Below are positions 1-13,914 of a stretch of DNA of 64,000 nt, one piece after another. The notes beneath the pieces are model-generated. The model made no database searches and had not been told where the DNA came from. It saw nothing but the letters and a program-made list of their open reading frames with translations. This DNA is from Eonycteris spelaea (taxonomy: Eukaryota > Chordata > Mammalia > Chiroptera > Pteropodidae), in the NCBI GenBank assembly GCA_003508835.1, contig PUFA01000164.1, forward strand, positions 1 through 64,000, written 5' to 3'. A program made the translations under genes and the position numbers. Positions within the stretch are counted from its first letter, which is position 1. The number at the start of each line of letters is the position of its first letter.

Positions 1-224
1 AACTATTCTCCCAATTATAATTTCGGATATTTCCATTTTTTCTACTATAAATAGTGCAATAAACAAGATATATAGATATTTATATATAAACCTTTACTTA
101 GAAATGGAGTTGCCAGAGAAATCATACTGTAAAGACACTACAAAATTTGTCTCTAAAAATACTGAACCAAATTACATTTCCAGCAACACTATGAAAGTGT
201 CTGTTTAATCCTATCCCAATCAAC

Positions 225-1010
225 ACTGAATAGTATCAATCTTATTTATTGCCAGTCTGATGAGTGAAAAACTAATCTAATTTGCATTTTTATTAGCAAA
301 GTTGGAAATCTTTTCATATTTTTATAAGCTATTTGTTTGTTTTTCTCTTTGAACTCTCTGTTCACATCTTTTGCTCATTTTCCTACAAGTTAAATGTACT
401 AGTCAAATTGATTTTTTGGAAGCTTTTTATGTAATATGAATACAATTATTTGCTATATATGCAGTAAGTATATTTGCCTAGGTTGCAACCTTTCACTTAA
501 TCTTATTGTACAGGAGTTCATAATTCTTTTATTCAAAACTGCCGATCTTTTCCTTTATAATTTATAAATTTTGCTTTTTCCTAGAGTTTCTCTCAAATGC
601 AAGATTATAAAATGTTCTCCTATATCTTCTTCTATTCCTTAAGTCCTTTAATTGTACATTTATAATCTGGAATTAGTTACATGTATATTTTTAATCCATC
701 TGAAATTAGTTTTAGACTATAGTGTGAGGTATAGACTAATTTATCTTCTCCCAAGTGGGTAACATCATCCACTGAATTATCCATTCTTTCTCCAAAGAGT
801 TATTTTATCCATTTTTATTTTTTAAATAGGTCTATTTTTTATTATAGAAAATTTCAAAATATAAAAAGAAAGTAGAAGAGTATAAAGAACTCTAAGTACT
901 CATCACCTAGCTTCAACAACTATCATTCCACCTCTATTGATTTAAAATGTTATTTTTATTATTTACTAAACCTCTACATATACTTGGATATATATCCGAA
1001 ACTCTGTTCT
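225..1010 (-). mobile_element. Antisense L1/HAL1-type ORF2 relic, interrupted near 825-920
   Basis: Read on the plus strand, the phrase TTTTTAATCCATCTGAAATTAG followed by TAGTGTGAGGTATAGAC, and the preceding T-rich text, match the complement of an old LINE-1/HAL1 second ORF. A short foreign stretch (about 825-920, ATTATAGAAAATTTCAAAAT...) seems to sit inside. Heavily decayed; the subfamily cannot be set by eye. Confidence 0.6.
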
Positions 1011-1084
1011 GTTCCAACTGAATCAACAATAGAAAAGTTACAGTTATAAGTTAAATCAATTATAAATACAGATATAAGCTAAAA

Positions 1085-2905
1085 AATATATCAAGAGGTA
1101 CACCAAAATTTCTAATTCCTAAAATACTTAGGAATAAATTTAAACCAGGGAAAGACCTGAACCTTAAAAATTGTAAGACACTGAAGACATACAAATAAAT
1201 GGAAGGATATACCATGCTCATCGATTGGAAGGATTAATATTGTTAAAACATCTTTACTACCCAAAGCAATATACAGATTCAGTGCAGTTCCTACAAAATA
1301 GCAATAGGCTTCTTCTCAGAATGAGAACAACTAATCCTAAAATTTATATGGAACTACAAAAGGCTCTGAATAGCCAAGGAAACCTCAAGAAAGAAAAAAT
1401 GAGGTATCACACTCCCTAATTCAAACTACACGACAAAACTACAATCATCAAAATAGTACAGTAATGGGCATAAATCAGATATATATACATTTGGGATATA
1501 TGTAGATATCTCAATGTGATAAAATAGCCCAAAAAGTCCAGAATATCTCAATGTAATAAAATAGCCCAGAAATAAACCCACACCTATATGGTCCATCAAT
1601 CTGACAAAGGAAACAAGAATATACAATATATATTGTAAACAGATGGTAAAGACAACCTCTTTGATAAGAGATGCTGGGAAAATGTTACAGACACATGCAA
1701 AAAATAAAGCAAAATTAAACCAACTTCTTACAGGATATACAAAAAATAAATTCAAAGTGGATTAAAGACTTAAGTTTAAGACCTAAAACCACAAAACTCC
1801 TAGAATAAAACACAGGCCGTAAACTCTTTAGCATTAGTCTTAGCAACATCTTTCTGGATATGTCTCTATGAGCAAAGGCAACAAGAGAAACAAAAGAAGC
1901 AAATGGGACTCCATCAAACTAAAAAGCTCTACACAGTGAAGAAACCATCAACAAAATGAAAGATAACCTGCCGACTGGGAGAAGATGGTTACAAATCACA
2001 CATCTAATAAGCGGTTAATAACCAAAATATATAAAGAACACATACCATTTAACAGCAGCGAGACAAACAAGTTTAAAAAGGGGAGAGGACCTGAGCAGAC
2101 ATTTCTCCAAAGAGGACATACAGATGGCCAACAGACATAGGAAAAGATGCTCAAGGTCACCAATGAGACAAATGCAAATTAAAAGCACAATGAGATATCA
2201 TCTCACACCTGTCAGAATGGCTATCATCTATAAATCAACAAACAACAAGTGTTGGTTAGGATGCAGAGAAAAGGGAACCTCATGCACTGTTGCTGGAAAT
2301 GTAAATTGCTGCAGCCACATGGAAAATAGTTCGGAGGTTCCTTAAACAATCGAAAATAGAACTATCTTATGACCTGGCAATTCTGCTTCTAGGTATTTAT
2401 CCAAAGACATCCAAAACACTAATGCAAAAAGATATATGCACCCTTATGTTCACTGAAGCACTATCTATAGTAGTCAAGACATAAAAGCAACCACAGTGGA
2501 AAAGGATAAACAACTAGATAAAGATGATGTGGAACATATATACAATGGAATATTGTTTGGCCATAAAATAGAACAAAATCTTACCATTTGTGACAACATG
2601 AGTGGATCTAGAGAGGATTATGCTAAACGAAATAAGTCAGACTGAGAAAGACAAATACTACATATGAGCTCACTTATTCTATGTTGGCTCTAAAGAACAA
2701 AATAAATGAACTAAACAGAAACAGACTCATAGATAACAGAGAAACAACTGATGGTTGCCAGAGAAGAGGGGCGGGGGTTGCGGGTCCAGGTGAAAAAGGT
2801 GAAGGGATTAAGAAATGCAAAGTGGTAATTCCAAAGTAATCATGAAGACGTGGTTAAATTTCAATGCAAGAATGATTGTTGATTTAAAAACTGAGTAAAA
2901 TAAAA
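1085..2905 (+). mobile_element. LINE-1, 3' part of ORF2 plus 3' UTR, sense
   Basis: The segment at 2124-2345 translates as [13 protein letters not shown]...[14 protein letters not shown], the well-known L1 ORF2 C-terminal region, and ATGGAATATTGTTTGGCCAT follows at about 2,545. The 3' UTR includes GATGGTTGCCAGAGAAGAGG near 2,750. The 5' part (from 1,085) carries TTAGGAATAAATTTAAACCAGG, also L1 ORF2. Stops and indels throughout; not active. Confidence 0.85.
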
Positions 2906-2929
2906 ATAGAAGGAAAATTTCCTAAATGT

Positions 2930-3250
2930 TAAAAGGATTACCTATCAGGAATTAACAGTAAACATTATAATAAATGTGAAATATTAAAGGCTTTACCATA
3001 AAGTAAATTCAAGACAAGGGCACTATCACAATTATTTTAAAATGTTTAGGTTATAACACATAGACTGGGACAGAAAGGATAAGTAGTATTTAGGGAAAAA
3101 GTCAAAGTTATCATTTACAAATGTGACTGAGTATCTAGAAAATCTAAGCAATCAATTAAAATACTGTCAGAAATAACTGAATTTGGTAAGAAAAAGATGC
3201 AAATACACACACAAAACTCATCTGTACATACGCACTTGATATATACACTT
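2930..3250 (+). mobile_element. Possible L1/HAL1 ORF2 fragment
   Basis: The text at 3,130-3,210 (TATCTAGAAAATCTAAGCAA, then AGAAATAACTGAATTTGG) resembles the part of LINE-1/HAL1 ORF2 that encodes ...ENLSNQLK... Similarity by eye is weak, so this is a low-confidence call. Confidence 0.3.
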
Positions 3251-4649
3251 GACTGAAATATTAACGGGCTTATTATTACAGTTCTCTTTTCCAATAACCA
3301 GTCTTGTAAATAGTAACTGCCTTTTTAGGAATCTTTGATTTTTTTTCTCCTAGATCAGATGGAGAAGGTGGACCACTGGTAAACAGGCCCACAGGGGAAA
3401 GGGGAAGAGGAAGCTGTGACATAGCATTTGCCAGTTAGCTTCCATGGTATAAATATTCCCATCATGGCCATAATGTCACTAAGTACAGAATTGGAAAGAG
3501 ATGCTTACAGCTAGCTATCTGGCTCCCCGCAGCTGATGGGATCCAGTTCCAGACCATCACTGGATGGAAACTGAGTTTGTATTTTTTATATTTATGTATA
3601 CATGTTTATATAAATGTAGACACATACACACACAATTTCACTTTTTCTGTGTTCAAGGATAGCATGAGGACATTCTTAGCATGCTTAAACAAGAACATCT
3701 GAGAGGATAGTGTCTTGTTGACACAATTAATATTGTTTCTTCTCAGCTTTGGTCATCTTAGGTTTCTACTAATATTCTTTTGTGGTGGAAGAAATCTGAT
3801 GCAAGCAATAAATTAAACTTATCTAGAGAGCTAGACTTTTCTGCACTGAAAATGTACAAGGCCCTATTTTCTCATTTTCAAACATATATGTTGCTTATTT
3901 TAATTTAATCATCAGAAGTATGGGCGATACCCTCCGTGCAGGATGGTCTCTCATGTCACCATATATTATTAACCCCCAAATTTCCTAAATTACTTCTTAT
4001 TCATAGTAAAAGAAAAAAATTTAAGGTAGGCTAAAACGAGAGGCTGTGTTATTGTGGGATGGAAACGGACTTGATTCTGCTCGCCCCTTTTGTGGTTAGA
4101 ACACTTACGACAAAGGAGTGTGAAAACTACATTCCCGTGAGCATTGTATGAAACAGGCAAGGGGACTACCACGTCTATATACAACCATTAGAGTTTAAAG
4201 AAAAATCTAAAGTACAAATGCTGCCTTTAACAAAAAAACTATAATTTAATTTTATTTCATGTCACACTTCGGTTGAATTGGTTTACGTTATATTTGTGTC
4301 TGCTTTTTTTCAGAGGAATTAAGAAGAATTGATTTGGGCACCGTAAGAGTTGGCTAATTTCAGAAGCTTTCTTAGTATAGATAGTACTGCTGGAGCAAGA
4401 GGTCACAAATATATATATATAGTCAAAATAGCATTAAATAGGAAGAGTGTTACTTTCTCATTAAACTCTGCAGAGATTGGTAAAGCCAGCAGTCACGAGT
4501 CAGAATTCACCCTCGTCTTCTCGTAGAGGGCAGAAGATGAGAAAAGGAGGAAGGCACGACCTTCGCACGGTGCCTGATGATGGGAGATGGGAAGAGCCGA
4601 GGGTACAAAGCCCAGGACAGAGGAAGAAGAGGAGAAAACGCCAAGAAGA

Positions 4650-4651
<2 letters not shown>

Positions 4652-4694
<43 letters not shown>
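4652..4694. repeat. (CA)n microsatellite
   Basis: About 21 uninterrupted CA units. Several ORFs of poly-Thr/His or poly-Cys/Val run through it on both strands and are artefacts. Confidence 0.95.
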
Positions 4695-4696
<2 letters not shown>

Positions 4697-6094
4697 AAGA
4701 GTTAAAGAATAAGGGAGATATAAAGGCCTGGGTTATGACCTGGGCCTTGGCAGGGCCTTGGCCCTCCTTCTTCGCCACCCCCAAAGTTTTGGAGCATTGA
4801 GCTAAATCCTGTGCTGCTAGAACTCTTCCTGGAATCCAGTGTGCATTTATTTCAAGGAAAGGAGGCAGCAGTGGTCCCCACACTGTGCATCCTTTGGAGA
4901 AAAGGAGCATCTCCCTGGGAAGGACGTGCCAGCTGGAGAGACGATGAGATCAATTCCTCTTGGTTTCTATCCTGCCTCCACATTCCACACTCCCTAAAGG
5001 AAGACAGAGACGAGCTCTGCGGGATAGCAATGAAGGCACTCACATTGAATTACAGGTAAAAGCCTTCGTACATCACAACTGATAAAACTAAACAGTCTTA
5101 TCAACAGGAATAACATTTGTGAAGTAAAGTTATAAGATCAACAAATTTATGCTGTCACTGTCAAATAATTTTTCCTCACTTGGGGGTAATACTCAACTCT
5201 TTAAACAGATCAATTTTAACTATTAATGCAATTCAATAATAGGCATAGATGTGTATGTAAATCTCCAAAACTTCCCCTATGCAATTCAGCATGACTAAAA
5301 ATAGTTTAACACATCGATGAGAAAAGTAGAACATAAAATATCTACCTAGAGAGCACAGAATAAAGTGTACATTAAGATGTACTTTGGGCAGGTAACATCA
5401 GTGGAGCAGTAAAATAAGGACAGCAATGTTTACATGTTCCTGAATAATTTCAGTGACTAAAGTGGATCCAAAGAAATTTAAATCCTCCCTTTATCATCCA
5501 AACGCAGATTGCCAATTAAAATTTTTCCAGCAGCTCAAGATGGAAAAAAATTCAAGCTAAACATAATCCCATGCTCCATTTATATTTATACTTTGCAGGT
5601 GGAGGCATCATGGAAAGAGCTTTTATTTCCCTCAAACCCCTCAATTTAATCCTCTACTTTCAGGTCATCTCATCTCCCAACGGATCTATTTTTAGCATCT
5701 TTTATTACTCTCTTTGATTCCCTTATCTCTACTATCATCATTTCCTGAAGCAGGGCAAAATTTCCTGACACAGGAAAGATAAACACAAATTTTCTGATAC
5801 AAAGGTGAATTATTATAAAGCTACCAGAGGATTTTAGACTTTCACAGCCTTGGAAACTGCCTTTCTAACTTATTCCGATATACATCTTCTGGGTAAGCAG
5901 ATTTAGAAAGTGTTGCCAGAAAAGCCTCAGCAATATAAATATAAATCAAATAAAAATTAAATTCACTCTGAATGAAAACATTGTTTACTTTCCTACAGTG
6001 CAAGTGGATTGTTAAAACCAACCTTTTAGCATCTGGCACATGGTACTGAAGTCCCTTCAGAGTCCATTTGCCCATCTGCCATTCATCTTTTCTC

Positions 6095-6480
6095 CACTTT
6101 TACTTGGATTTCATTTATTCAATAATTCAACTAATATTTTTGGGGCTGCCTATGTGCACAGCACTGTACTAAGCATGGGAAACAAAAATGAATACATACA
6201 GAACATACCCTCAGGAACAACCAGTCCAGAGGGGAACATAGGCTAAAAAAGCAAGTAATACAATAATGATAACACAAAGCAGTATGCTCAGGAGATATTG
6301 CTAGGCAGGTGAGGAGGTGGTCAGCTCATGGGATGAGGGAGGATAGCAGGAGTATCACTGTGTGAGAGAAGCGAGGGCCGTGGCTTCGAAAACAAGTGAG
6401 GATTTAACAGGGTCAAGAGCAAGGAAAGGCACTGAAAATAAATGATGAGCTAGGAGACTAGATAGATTAGACACTTGAGC
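6095..6480 (-). mobile_element. Antisense L2 3' end
   Basis: TTATTCAATAATTCAACTAATA, GCACAGCACTGTACTAAGC and CAGTATGCTCAGGAGATATT follow the complement of the L2 3' end (the ...CACTGTTCTAAG...GTGATAAGTGCTATG... text). Confidence 0.5.
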
Positions 6481-6953
6481 AAGGTATTATTTCATCTTTT
6501 CCTTTACTCATTCCAAGGTAGTTAGGTGGTAACTCTGATGCTTTGTTTGTTTTTTAAGAAGACTGGAGACTCCCTAAGATTCCTGAGTGGAAAGCTTATT
6601 AAACCTGTTTAACTGAATCAATGAGGAAGATACATTCTTCGCACCCTAGTACTCTTCTGTCTCGCCTCAGGCATAAGTATACTGAGAGAACTTAAAAAAG
6701 AAGCCAGAGACGCAAAACATAAAGTAGCAGGACCCAAGGTTCTGTCATGAATATATGCATGATTCTATTAAAATGTAAATATTTCTATGCCAGGTCATAT
6801 TTCAAAAACTGTATCAGTTAGTAATAAGGTAACCTCAGCAGGGACTGGCTTCAGAATAGGGTAGAAAAGAGGAACAAGTAACAGGGAAAATTACTTAGAG
6901 ACATAGTAAAATAATTAAGAGATGAAAAGAGCACCTGAGACATACTGCCTATT

Positions 6954-6954
<1 letters not shown>

Positions 6955-6997
<43 letters not shown>

Positions 6998-7000
6998 ACA
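6955..7000. repeat. (CA)n microsatellite
   Basis: About 19 CA units, ending in a GACACACA variant. Confidence 0.95.
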
Positions 7001-7319
7001 AAACAAAGTATTTTGGACCAGCCCTGGGACCCACAAAAGGTTTTCTTGACTAGCCCAGCTAATGCAGCATTAAACACCATTTTCTGAGTTAGCTATTCTG
7101 GATTCATTTAATGAAACAGATCTCCCATTATATGATACCAAACCACCACCAGTCCCAGAGAATCTCGTAAAGGAGTGCCACCAAAACTTAAGAAACAAAA
7201 AGAAGATAAAACAACAGCAGAAACCTGGAAAGGTTAATATTAAATGCTGTTTAAACTATTCCAGAGCTTAGGAAAAAAGCAGGGGAAACACAACATTTAT
7301 ATAAAGTAAATACAGTATT

Positions 7320-7504
7320 GAAATAAATACCTGACATAGATTACCCAAAAAGAGAAAACTTCAGACCAATCTCATGTATAAATTTAATGCAAAGTCCTAA
7401 TGAAAATATCAGCAAGTAGAATCAGCAGCCCATTAAAAGAATACAACATGATGAACGGGGATTTATTACAGAAATTCAAGGAGAATCCAGGATTAGAAAA
7501 TCCA
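7320..7504 (+). mobile_element. LINE-1 ORF2 fragment, left of an insertion
   Basis: GAGAAAACTTCAGACCAATC, AATATCAGCAAGTAGAATCA and GCAGCCCATTAAAAGAATAC match LINE-1 ORF2 (text around KTDNYRPISL...ILANRIQQHI). The L1 text stops near 7,500 and L1 ORF2 text resumes near 8,340. Confidence 0.65.
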
Positions 7505-7659
7505 TTATTAAATTTCATGGGTCTAAAGAGAAAAACCACAAATCATCCCCACTGGCACAGAGAAAAGCATTGGGGGGGGGGGTTGGAAATGCAGAAAACG
7601 ACCTTGATGAAAACGTCCAACAAAATAAGAATAGATGAGTCATCAGTCTGGGTCCTTTG

Positions 7660-8330
7660 AGGAAAGCAGAAAGATCATCGGGTAATTTGTACAGAGGGGT
7701 TTTTATAAAGGGGATTGGTGAAACAGGTGCGGGAGGACTGGAACAGCACAAAGAGGGCCCTGAGGTAACCTAGAGATAATAAATGCAGAAAGCAGCTACC
7801 ACCTACAGAACTGGGGTGACAACAGGGAAGCTATTAGGTTGCAAGAATGTGGGAGCTGAAAGGGGAGGCCCCACAAGTTGTAGGTCAGGCCTGTGAGAAG
7901 GTCACTCTGCTCAGGTGCTGTTAGGTGACCAGGACCTGGGAGGAAGGAAATGCCTCTAAATCGGGGCTCATATCTGTGAGGCGGGGCACTAGCTAGTTGG
8001 TTGCTGCTGGTATGCCAGCAAAGGGGCTGGAGGCTGAGGTGAGATACTTCAGTGCGGCACCTCTGACCCGAACAGCAAGAGGCGGGAAGTGTTTCTTCCT
8101 CCTCTCGCGTCCCAGGCTCCCTCTTGCGCCCCCTACTGACAGATCCCGACATGAACTGGCTGCCAAAGGCATCGGCAAAGTGTAGTCTGCAGAGTTCTAG
8201 CCCCAACACCAGAAGAGAGTAGGACAGGAGTTTTCACACTCCTTTGTTGGGCGGATTCTAACCAAAAAGGGGTAAGCAGAAGGGTGAGGTGAAGCTGAGA
8301 GATTATGGGTAAATGACCAGCACAACTGGA
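7660..8330. repeat. GC-richer interspersed repeat of unassigned family, inserted between two L1 pieces
   Basis: This block is clearly richer in GC than the L1 sequence on both sides and contains stretches such as GCCAGCAAAGGGGCTGGAGG and GCGCCCCCTACTGACAG, which remind me of a well-populated mammalian repeat that I cannot name. ORFs here (for instance 7796-8209, minus) have no recognisable domain. The G-run at 7572-7582 lies near its left end. Confidence 0.5.
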
Positions 8331-8339
8331 TACTTCTGA

Positions 8340-9545
8340 ACACAGTAAAATGTATTTATCTCAAAGCAAAACCAGCTTCTGCTTAACTGAGAAACACCAA
8401 AAACATTCCAGTTAAGTCAGGAACAGGAAAAAGAATATCTACTCTTATTAGTACTATTTAACTTTTTGCCAGATGTCTTAGCCAATACAAACATACAAGT
8501 AAAATAAATAAGAAATGTAAAATTTGGAAAGGAGGATACACAATAATCACTTCTTGAAGATTATATTCAATTGAAAAACCAAACAGATTCCATTGAATTA
8601 GTGAAGTACTAGAAACAGTAAAATAATTAAGTAAATTAGCAGATTACAAAATTAAGATAATAAAATCAATAGTTTTCATGTATAGAGACTACAAACTAAA
8701 AGAAGGCATAGTGGGGGAAAAAAGAATCACTTTTAATCAAAACCAAAAAGATAAAATACTAGAAATAATCTTAACAAGAAATGTGGTAGAACTACTAAAA
8801 AAAACTTCCACAAGAGAAGAGTTGAACTAAGAAAAGCATACCAATTATTACCTAGAACTCAAAATCATATTCAATTCTCCTTTAACAAAATTCACATTTA
8901 ATGTGGTCACAATAAAAATACTATTTTTTCTTAGAGACCTTAATTTCAATATTCATATGAAAGAAAAAAACAGCCAAGCAAAAGAGCATACCAACAAGAG
9001 GGGCTACAACATATTATGAAGCCTCAATAATTAAAACGGACTGTTACGGAGAGCAACATGAGAATATTTATCAAAACTAAAACATATAAACTTTCGACCC
9101 CATACTTCTCCTTCTGGGAGTTCATCCTAAAGATTACATTTGAAATGACTATGGTTTTACACTTAAGCATTGCTAATAACAATAGGGAAATGGTTAACTA
9201 AATTATATGTATATATCCAATGGAATACTATGCAGCTATAAAAAGTAGCACATACCCTATGGTAAGTTCTCCAAGAAACATTAAACGAATAAAACAAGAT
9301 GCAAAAGTTTATATGGTATGCTACTATCCATATAAAAAAGGAGAAAAATAAAATATTTTGCTTTCCTTGTACATAGAAAAATAATTAATGAAAGGATTCA
9401 CAAGAAACTGAGAAAGATGATTATCTAGATTTCCTTAAAACTGAGGAACATAAGCGGTATAAAAGATTCTCACTGATATATTTTTATAATTTTTTAATTC
9501 TGTGAATTCATGTAAAAGTCAAATTAAAATTAAAACAAGTAGGTA
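8340..9545 (+). mobile_element. LINE-1 ORF2 3' half and 3' end, sense
   Basis: Starts with sequence like GGAACAGGAAAAAGAATATC (L1 ORF2 around the YADD region), contains TCCAATGGAATACTATGCAG at about 9,217, and decays toward 9,545. Together with 7,320-7,504 it is probably one L1 split by the block between. Confidence 0.75.
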
Positions 9546-11529
9546 ATAACATAAAATGCTGCCAAAATACATCTTTAATCCCTACAGCAAAAAAATACCA
9601 ACACACAAAAAGTTTTTCCAGTTACCTTTCTCCACTCCTCTAATCCCATTACTGAAATCTTAAGTATAGAGTGAGAAAACAAGCCAATAATAACAAACCC
9701 AATTTACCCTTTGATCCTGCACAAGAAATTCAAGACAGAGAAGCTCTCAGGGAAATGCATTTATAGCCAAAAAAGAGAAGAAAGGAAATATCCTCATAAA
9801 CTTCAATGACTGACAAATATTTTCTATAATCATATATCACTGTGAGTTAAAAGAAAGAAAAAGAGTGTTCTTCAATGGTCTTATTCAACCTGACTTTATT
9901 TTTTTATTATTATTATTGGTTTTTACCATGACAAAGTACAGTTTACTTCAAGAATGGCTAGGTGGAGAGCCAGAAGAGAGAAAGAGCAATTAGGAGGATC
10001 ATTTTATAAACTATATAAATGTCTAACCAATGTATTATATACTTAAAAAACTAATAATAAAATGAAATTCTAATAAATAAATAAATAAATAATAAAATAA
10101 AAAGAGAAAAAAAGACTAGTTAGACTTTATTCTTTTTAAGCTTCTGACTGAACAGCATCTCTCAATTAGTTGGATTCACTCTTAGTGAGACTGAGCCCTT
10201 CAGAACTCATGGCCCAGCGTAAGTTGCCCTCTAGGCCCTGCCGGTCTCTGGATGGATAAGGAAAACAGGTAAAGAGAATGGTAATGGTTTGCAGAGCCTC
10301 TGGCGTCATCTCGTAGGTCTCAGCACACAGCCTAAGGGCCATTATTCTCTCCTGGTTTTTCAGGGCCCTAATCTTGGGATCTATAAAAATAGTTGCAGCA
10401 GAAGTATTAGGTAGGTTCCAGCTGCTAGAACAATTTAAAGCAAGAGTTAATAACTTTGAAGAGGAGGGCAGCTTGAAGGAAACCCAGGTATATCCTCTTT
10501 ACCTTTTATATAGGTGCACTGCCCACACATATCAAATGTTTTCGTGAAAATATAAAAGAAATAAAATGTGCAGAAGTTGTATGAGAGACTTAGGTATCAG
10601 GCCTAAAAACTAAAATATAAGATTAAAAAATCCTTAGTTACCGGTTCTCTTGTGTATACAATCTTCAAGAACAGTGTTCCAGATTTCCATACATGTTCCT
10701 TGCTTTTGCTTTTATTTTTGCCCTACATGATAAAAACATTATAGATGGGCTTAAATTCATGGAGTATCTGTTTCAAGCTAAGAGGAGACTCTCTTGCCTC
10801 ACCTGGTGATTTTTTTTGTATCTGTCTATAGTGCATTAACTGTATGAGACGCTATTTCCTCATCATCAGAATTAATAGTCATTTTTCCAATGTTTATCCA
10901 TACATATCAAAAAGATACAAAAAAGCAAGAAAATATTCAAATAATTGCACAAACGCTGCTGAACAAAGACGGTAATTTTGCTGAAACTGATTACAGGAAA
11001 GCATCTCTCAAAGTATTCCTTTGTCATGATAGAATGACAAAATCCAAAATCCTGGCATAAAAATCTTTTTAGAGGTGACATCAATATACTATATGAAAGG
11101 GAAGGTTATATACACAGTCAGAAATCTGAACCAACAAGCAACCCCTTTTATTGTGAAATTCAAATTTCAGACACTTCCTGTTGCCTCCCTGTCAGTCTTT
11201 TATAACCTGGAATTAATTAGGTTGAAGTGATCATCCTCTAATTGTATCTTCAGTATGGAAACGGCATTCCGATTGGAGTTGAAGGCAGAAGGTTGGGGGA
11301 AGACAGGCAAACAGCACTTTTGAAGCTGCGGGGCACTTAGGGGTAGAGCAAGCCTAAGCAAGACCCTGAAGAAGGTGCTCTGGGAAACCAAGAGTCAGGC
11401 ATGAGAGCAGTAGGTACCCAGAAGAGCAGGAGAGTGAGAAAGGGGGAGGAGGAAAAGAGCAGAACCGAATTTCAACTACTTCGTGTTTTCTCAGGTATGC
11501 CCTAGTGACTCCAATTCTTTTACCCACTT

Positions 11530-11700
11530 AATCCCATTCATCTATTCATCAAATATTTACCAAACATCAAATATTCAACAAATGGTGAGTAAGTATTCTT
11601 TCCATGCTGGATACCACACAAGGCTATGGAGACAAGATAAAAACCACATAGTACCTGCCTTCCAAAGAGAGATGTATAAATCCTATCTGGTGCCCTCGCC
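11530..11700 (-). mobile_element. Antisense L2-like fragment
   Basis: CATCTATTCATCAAATATTTAC, then GCTGGATACCACACAAGGC and GTACCTGCCTTCCAAAGAGA resemble the complement of an L2 3' end, with a short duplication of the AAATATT phrase. Confidence 0.4.
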
Positions 11701-11804
11701 CAGTCTCTCAGAGTGGAGAATGTCTGGAATGAATAAGGGAGAATTGTGAGATAAAGGGAAGAAAGAGGTAATGTTTGATCCTCATTTTGAAGTATGGGGG
11801 AATT

Positions 11805-11842
<38 letters not shown>

Positions 11843-11860
11843 CACACACACACCACACAG
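11805..11860. repeat. Compound (CT)n(CA)n microsatellite
   Basis: TC units run straight into CA units, with ACC interruptions at the right. Compound tracts like this are often polymorphic. Confidence 0.95.
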
Positions 11861-13914
11861 AGTAGAGGAATTCCACCACCGGCAATAACATGAAAACACA
11901 GACGGGAGAGTGAACAAACAGCTTGGCCTTATTTGAGTAATGTATGCATAAAAGGTAGGTTGGAGCTGAGCCTGAGAAAGGGTATACTAATCCTGGAAAC
12001 AAGCAGAAGCCATTAAGAAAAAGGAGTGGAAGATCAGATCTGATTATAGACAGCTAACTCTGCCAACAGCACAATGAAGGGGAACTGGAAGCCAGAGCCA
12101 AGGAGACCAGATAAGAGACTACTGTAGGAGCCAGTTTCTGACTTACGAGCTTTATATTTGTAACTATCACATTTTATTTCACTAGTTTCCATTCATCTCT
12201 CCAGCTACTGCCCCTACCATTTATCCTCCAAACAGGTACATTTTTAAGAGTGAATGAGGGCACTAATCCAACAGGATGCTAAAACAATAGGCATAAACTC
12301 AAATTCTCCCTGGTAAAGGAGGTAAAAAAATCTCTTCATCATTGGGGTTGTTTAGCATAACACTTATTTTGATCCAAGAAAAATGGCAACTCTTGCTTTT
12401 CCATGTATTTTCGTTTTTTTACATTACCTGTTGGTGTGCTGAGTTCATAAATTCTAGCATATTGGCTATAAAATTTCAGCTCAGGAGGGGAACAGTTCAC
12501 TATTTGTTGATTATCAGCCTACCACTGCATTTTACATAGTCTCCATTATCAAAATGGAAAGGTCATCCATTTTGTGACTATCTTAAATTGGGTGTCCTCT
12601 GCCATTTAGGATAGTTTTACTGGCCTTCCCAATTGTCAGGTAGTGTGTACTCAGGAAACATAAATTAAATTGAATATTAACCTTAAAAAACTTAATTAGG
12701 AAACTATATATTTTTTTATTAAGCACTCTTTTTATTTTATTGTATGTTGGTTTTACTTTTATCTTTATTTTAAAATTTAAAAAGTTAGACATTTACACAA
12801 TCCATAAAGTAATTCCCCCACTTACCCTAGCATCTATCTGGCACTACACACAACCATTACAATAATATCGACTATATACCCTATGCTATATAGTAAACTA
12901 TATTATCTTTTTAAAAAAAAAAATTATATTCCGAAGATAAATATTGATATCCATTAAAAGAGTTTCTTATTTCTTTGAATGATATAGATAATAAAGTTAC
13001 CAAATACATCTAAAAAGATCTTTTTTTTTTCTAGTTTTCTGGATTATTCCATACACTCTCCCTATCAGTTGGCAGTATCTGTTTTTCTAAGCTACGCACA
13101 CTACTTCAGCTTTAATTAAAAGGCCCGTTGCCATAGTTTCTTAAAGAATAGCTCCAGGCATGCTTGAGTCCATTATTTTCTTGAGATTTCTAGAGAAATT
13201 ACACAGAGTCGGAGCCAGCCAAAATTTCCCAATTTTACCTCCCACCCAATAGAGCATATAATTCAGACATATAGCTAAGTATTCTAAATATTTTAAGAAA
13301 GTCTAAACAACTAGGAATGTTATTTAAAATTTAGCCTTCGGTTTCTTCTGTTCTGCCACATCAGTAGGTATTGTAACCAGCAGACTCTAGCTTAAGAAAA
13401 GACAGGAGACCAAGAAGAAATTCAGCCTAACAAACACACTGCATCTATGGAAAACACCAGTGCGTTTTCCTTTCTGATAATAAGAAAGAAAATGCACTGT
13501 ATTTATATGTTATAATAATCGCATTGTTTCATATTTTCTGATAACTCAGAAATGTACATTCCAATATGCTTGAAAAAGGAACTCTTAGAAAATAGAATAA
13601 CTACTTGAAATTCATTTCTTTAAGGATTTCAAAGATTAAAAAGTGGAGTTCAGAAAACCTTATTTCTTAAAAGCTAACACGTGACCCCATGTGAGTCCCT
13701 ACCCTGCCTTCAGATGACAATTACCACTAAGTCCTAAAAGGCAAGCCCAAAGGTTATTCTGCATTTTCAAGGTTAAAGAATGTAAATTTAACACTGATCC
13801 TTATGAACTTCAGAAAAGGTAATGCCAGTTCAGCTGGTTGTAATTCAGCCCCACTTTTCGGCTTCTCCACAGCTATGAGAATAGACGGCGCCGGTAAAAG
13901 GACCAAGGCTGAAA

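Noticed and set aside
4477..4910. ORFs of 107 and 136 codons over the CA repeat
   Set aside because: The Thr-His and Cys-Val runs come from the microsatellite; the rest shows no protein features.
11538..12002. 154-codon minus-strand frame
   Set aside because: It runs through the CT/CA repeat and an L2-like fragment and has no domain.
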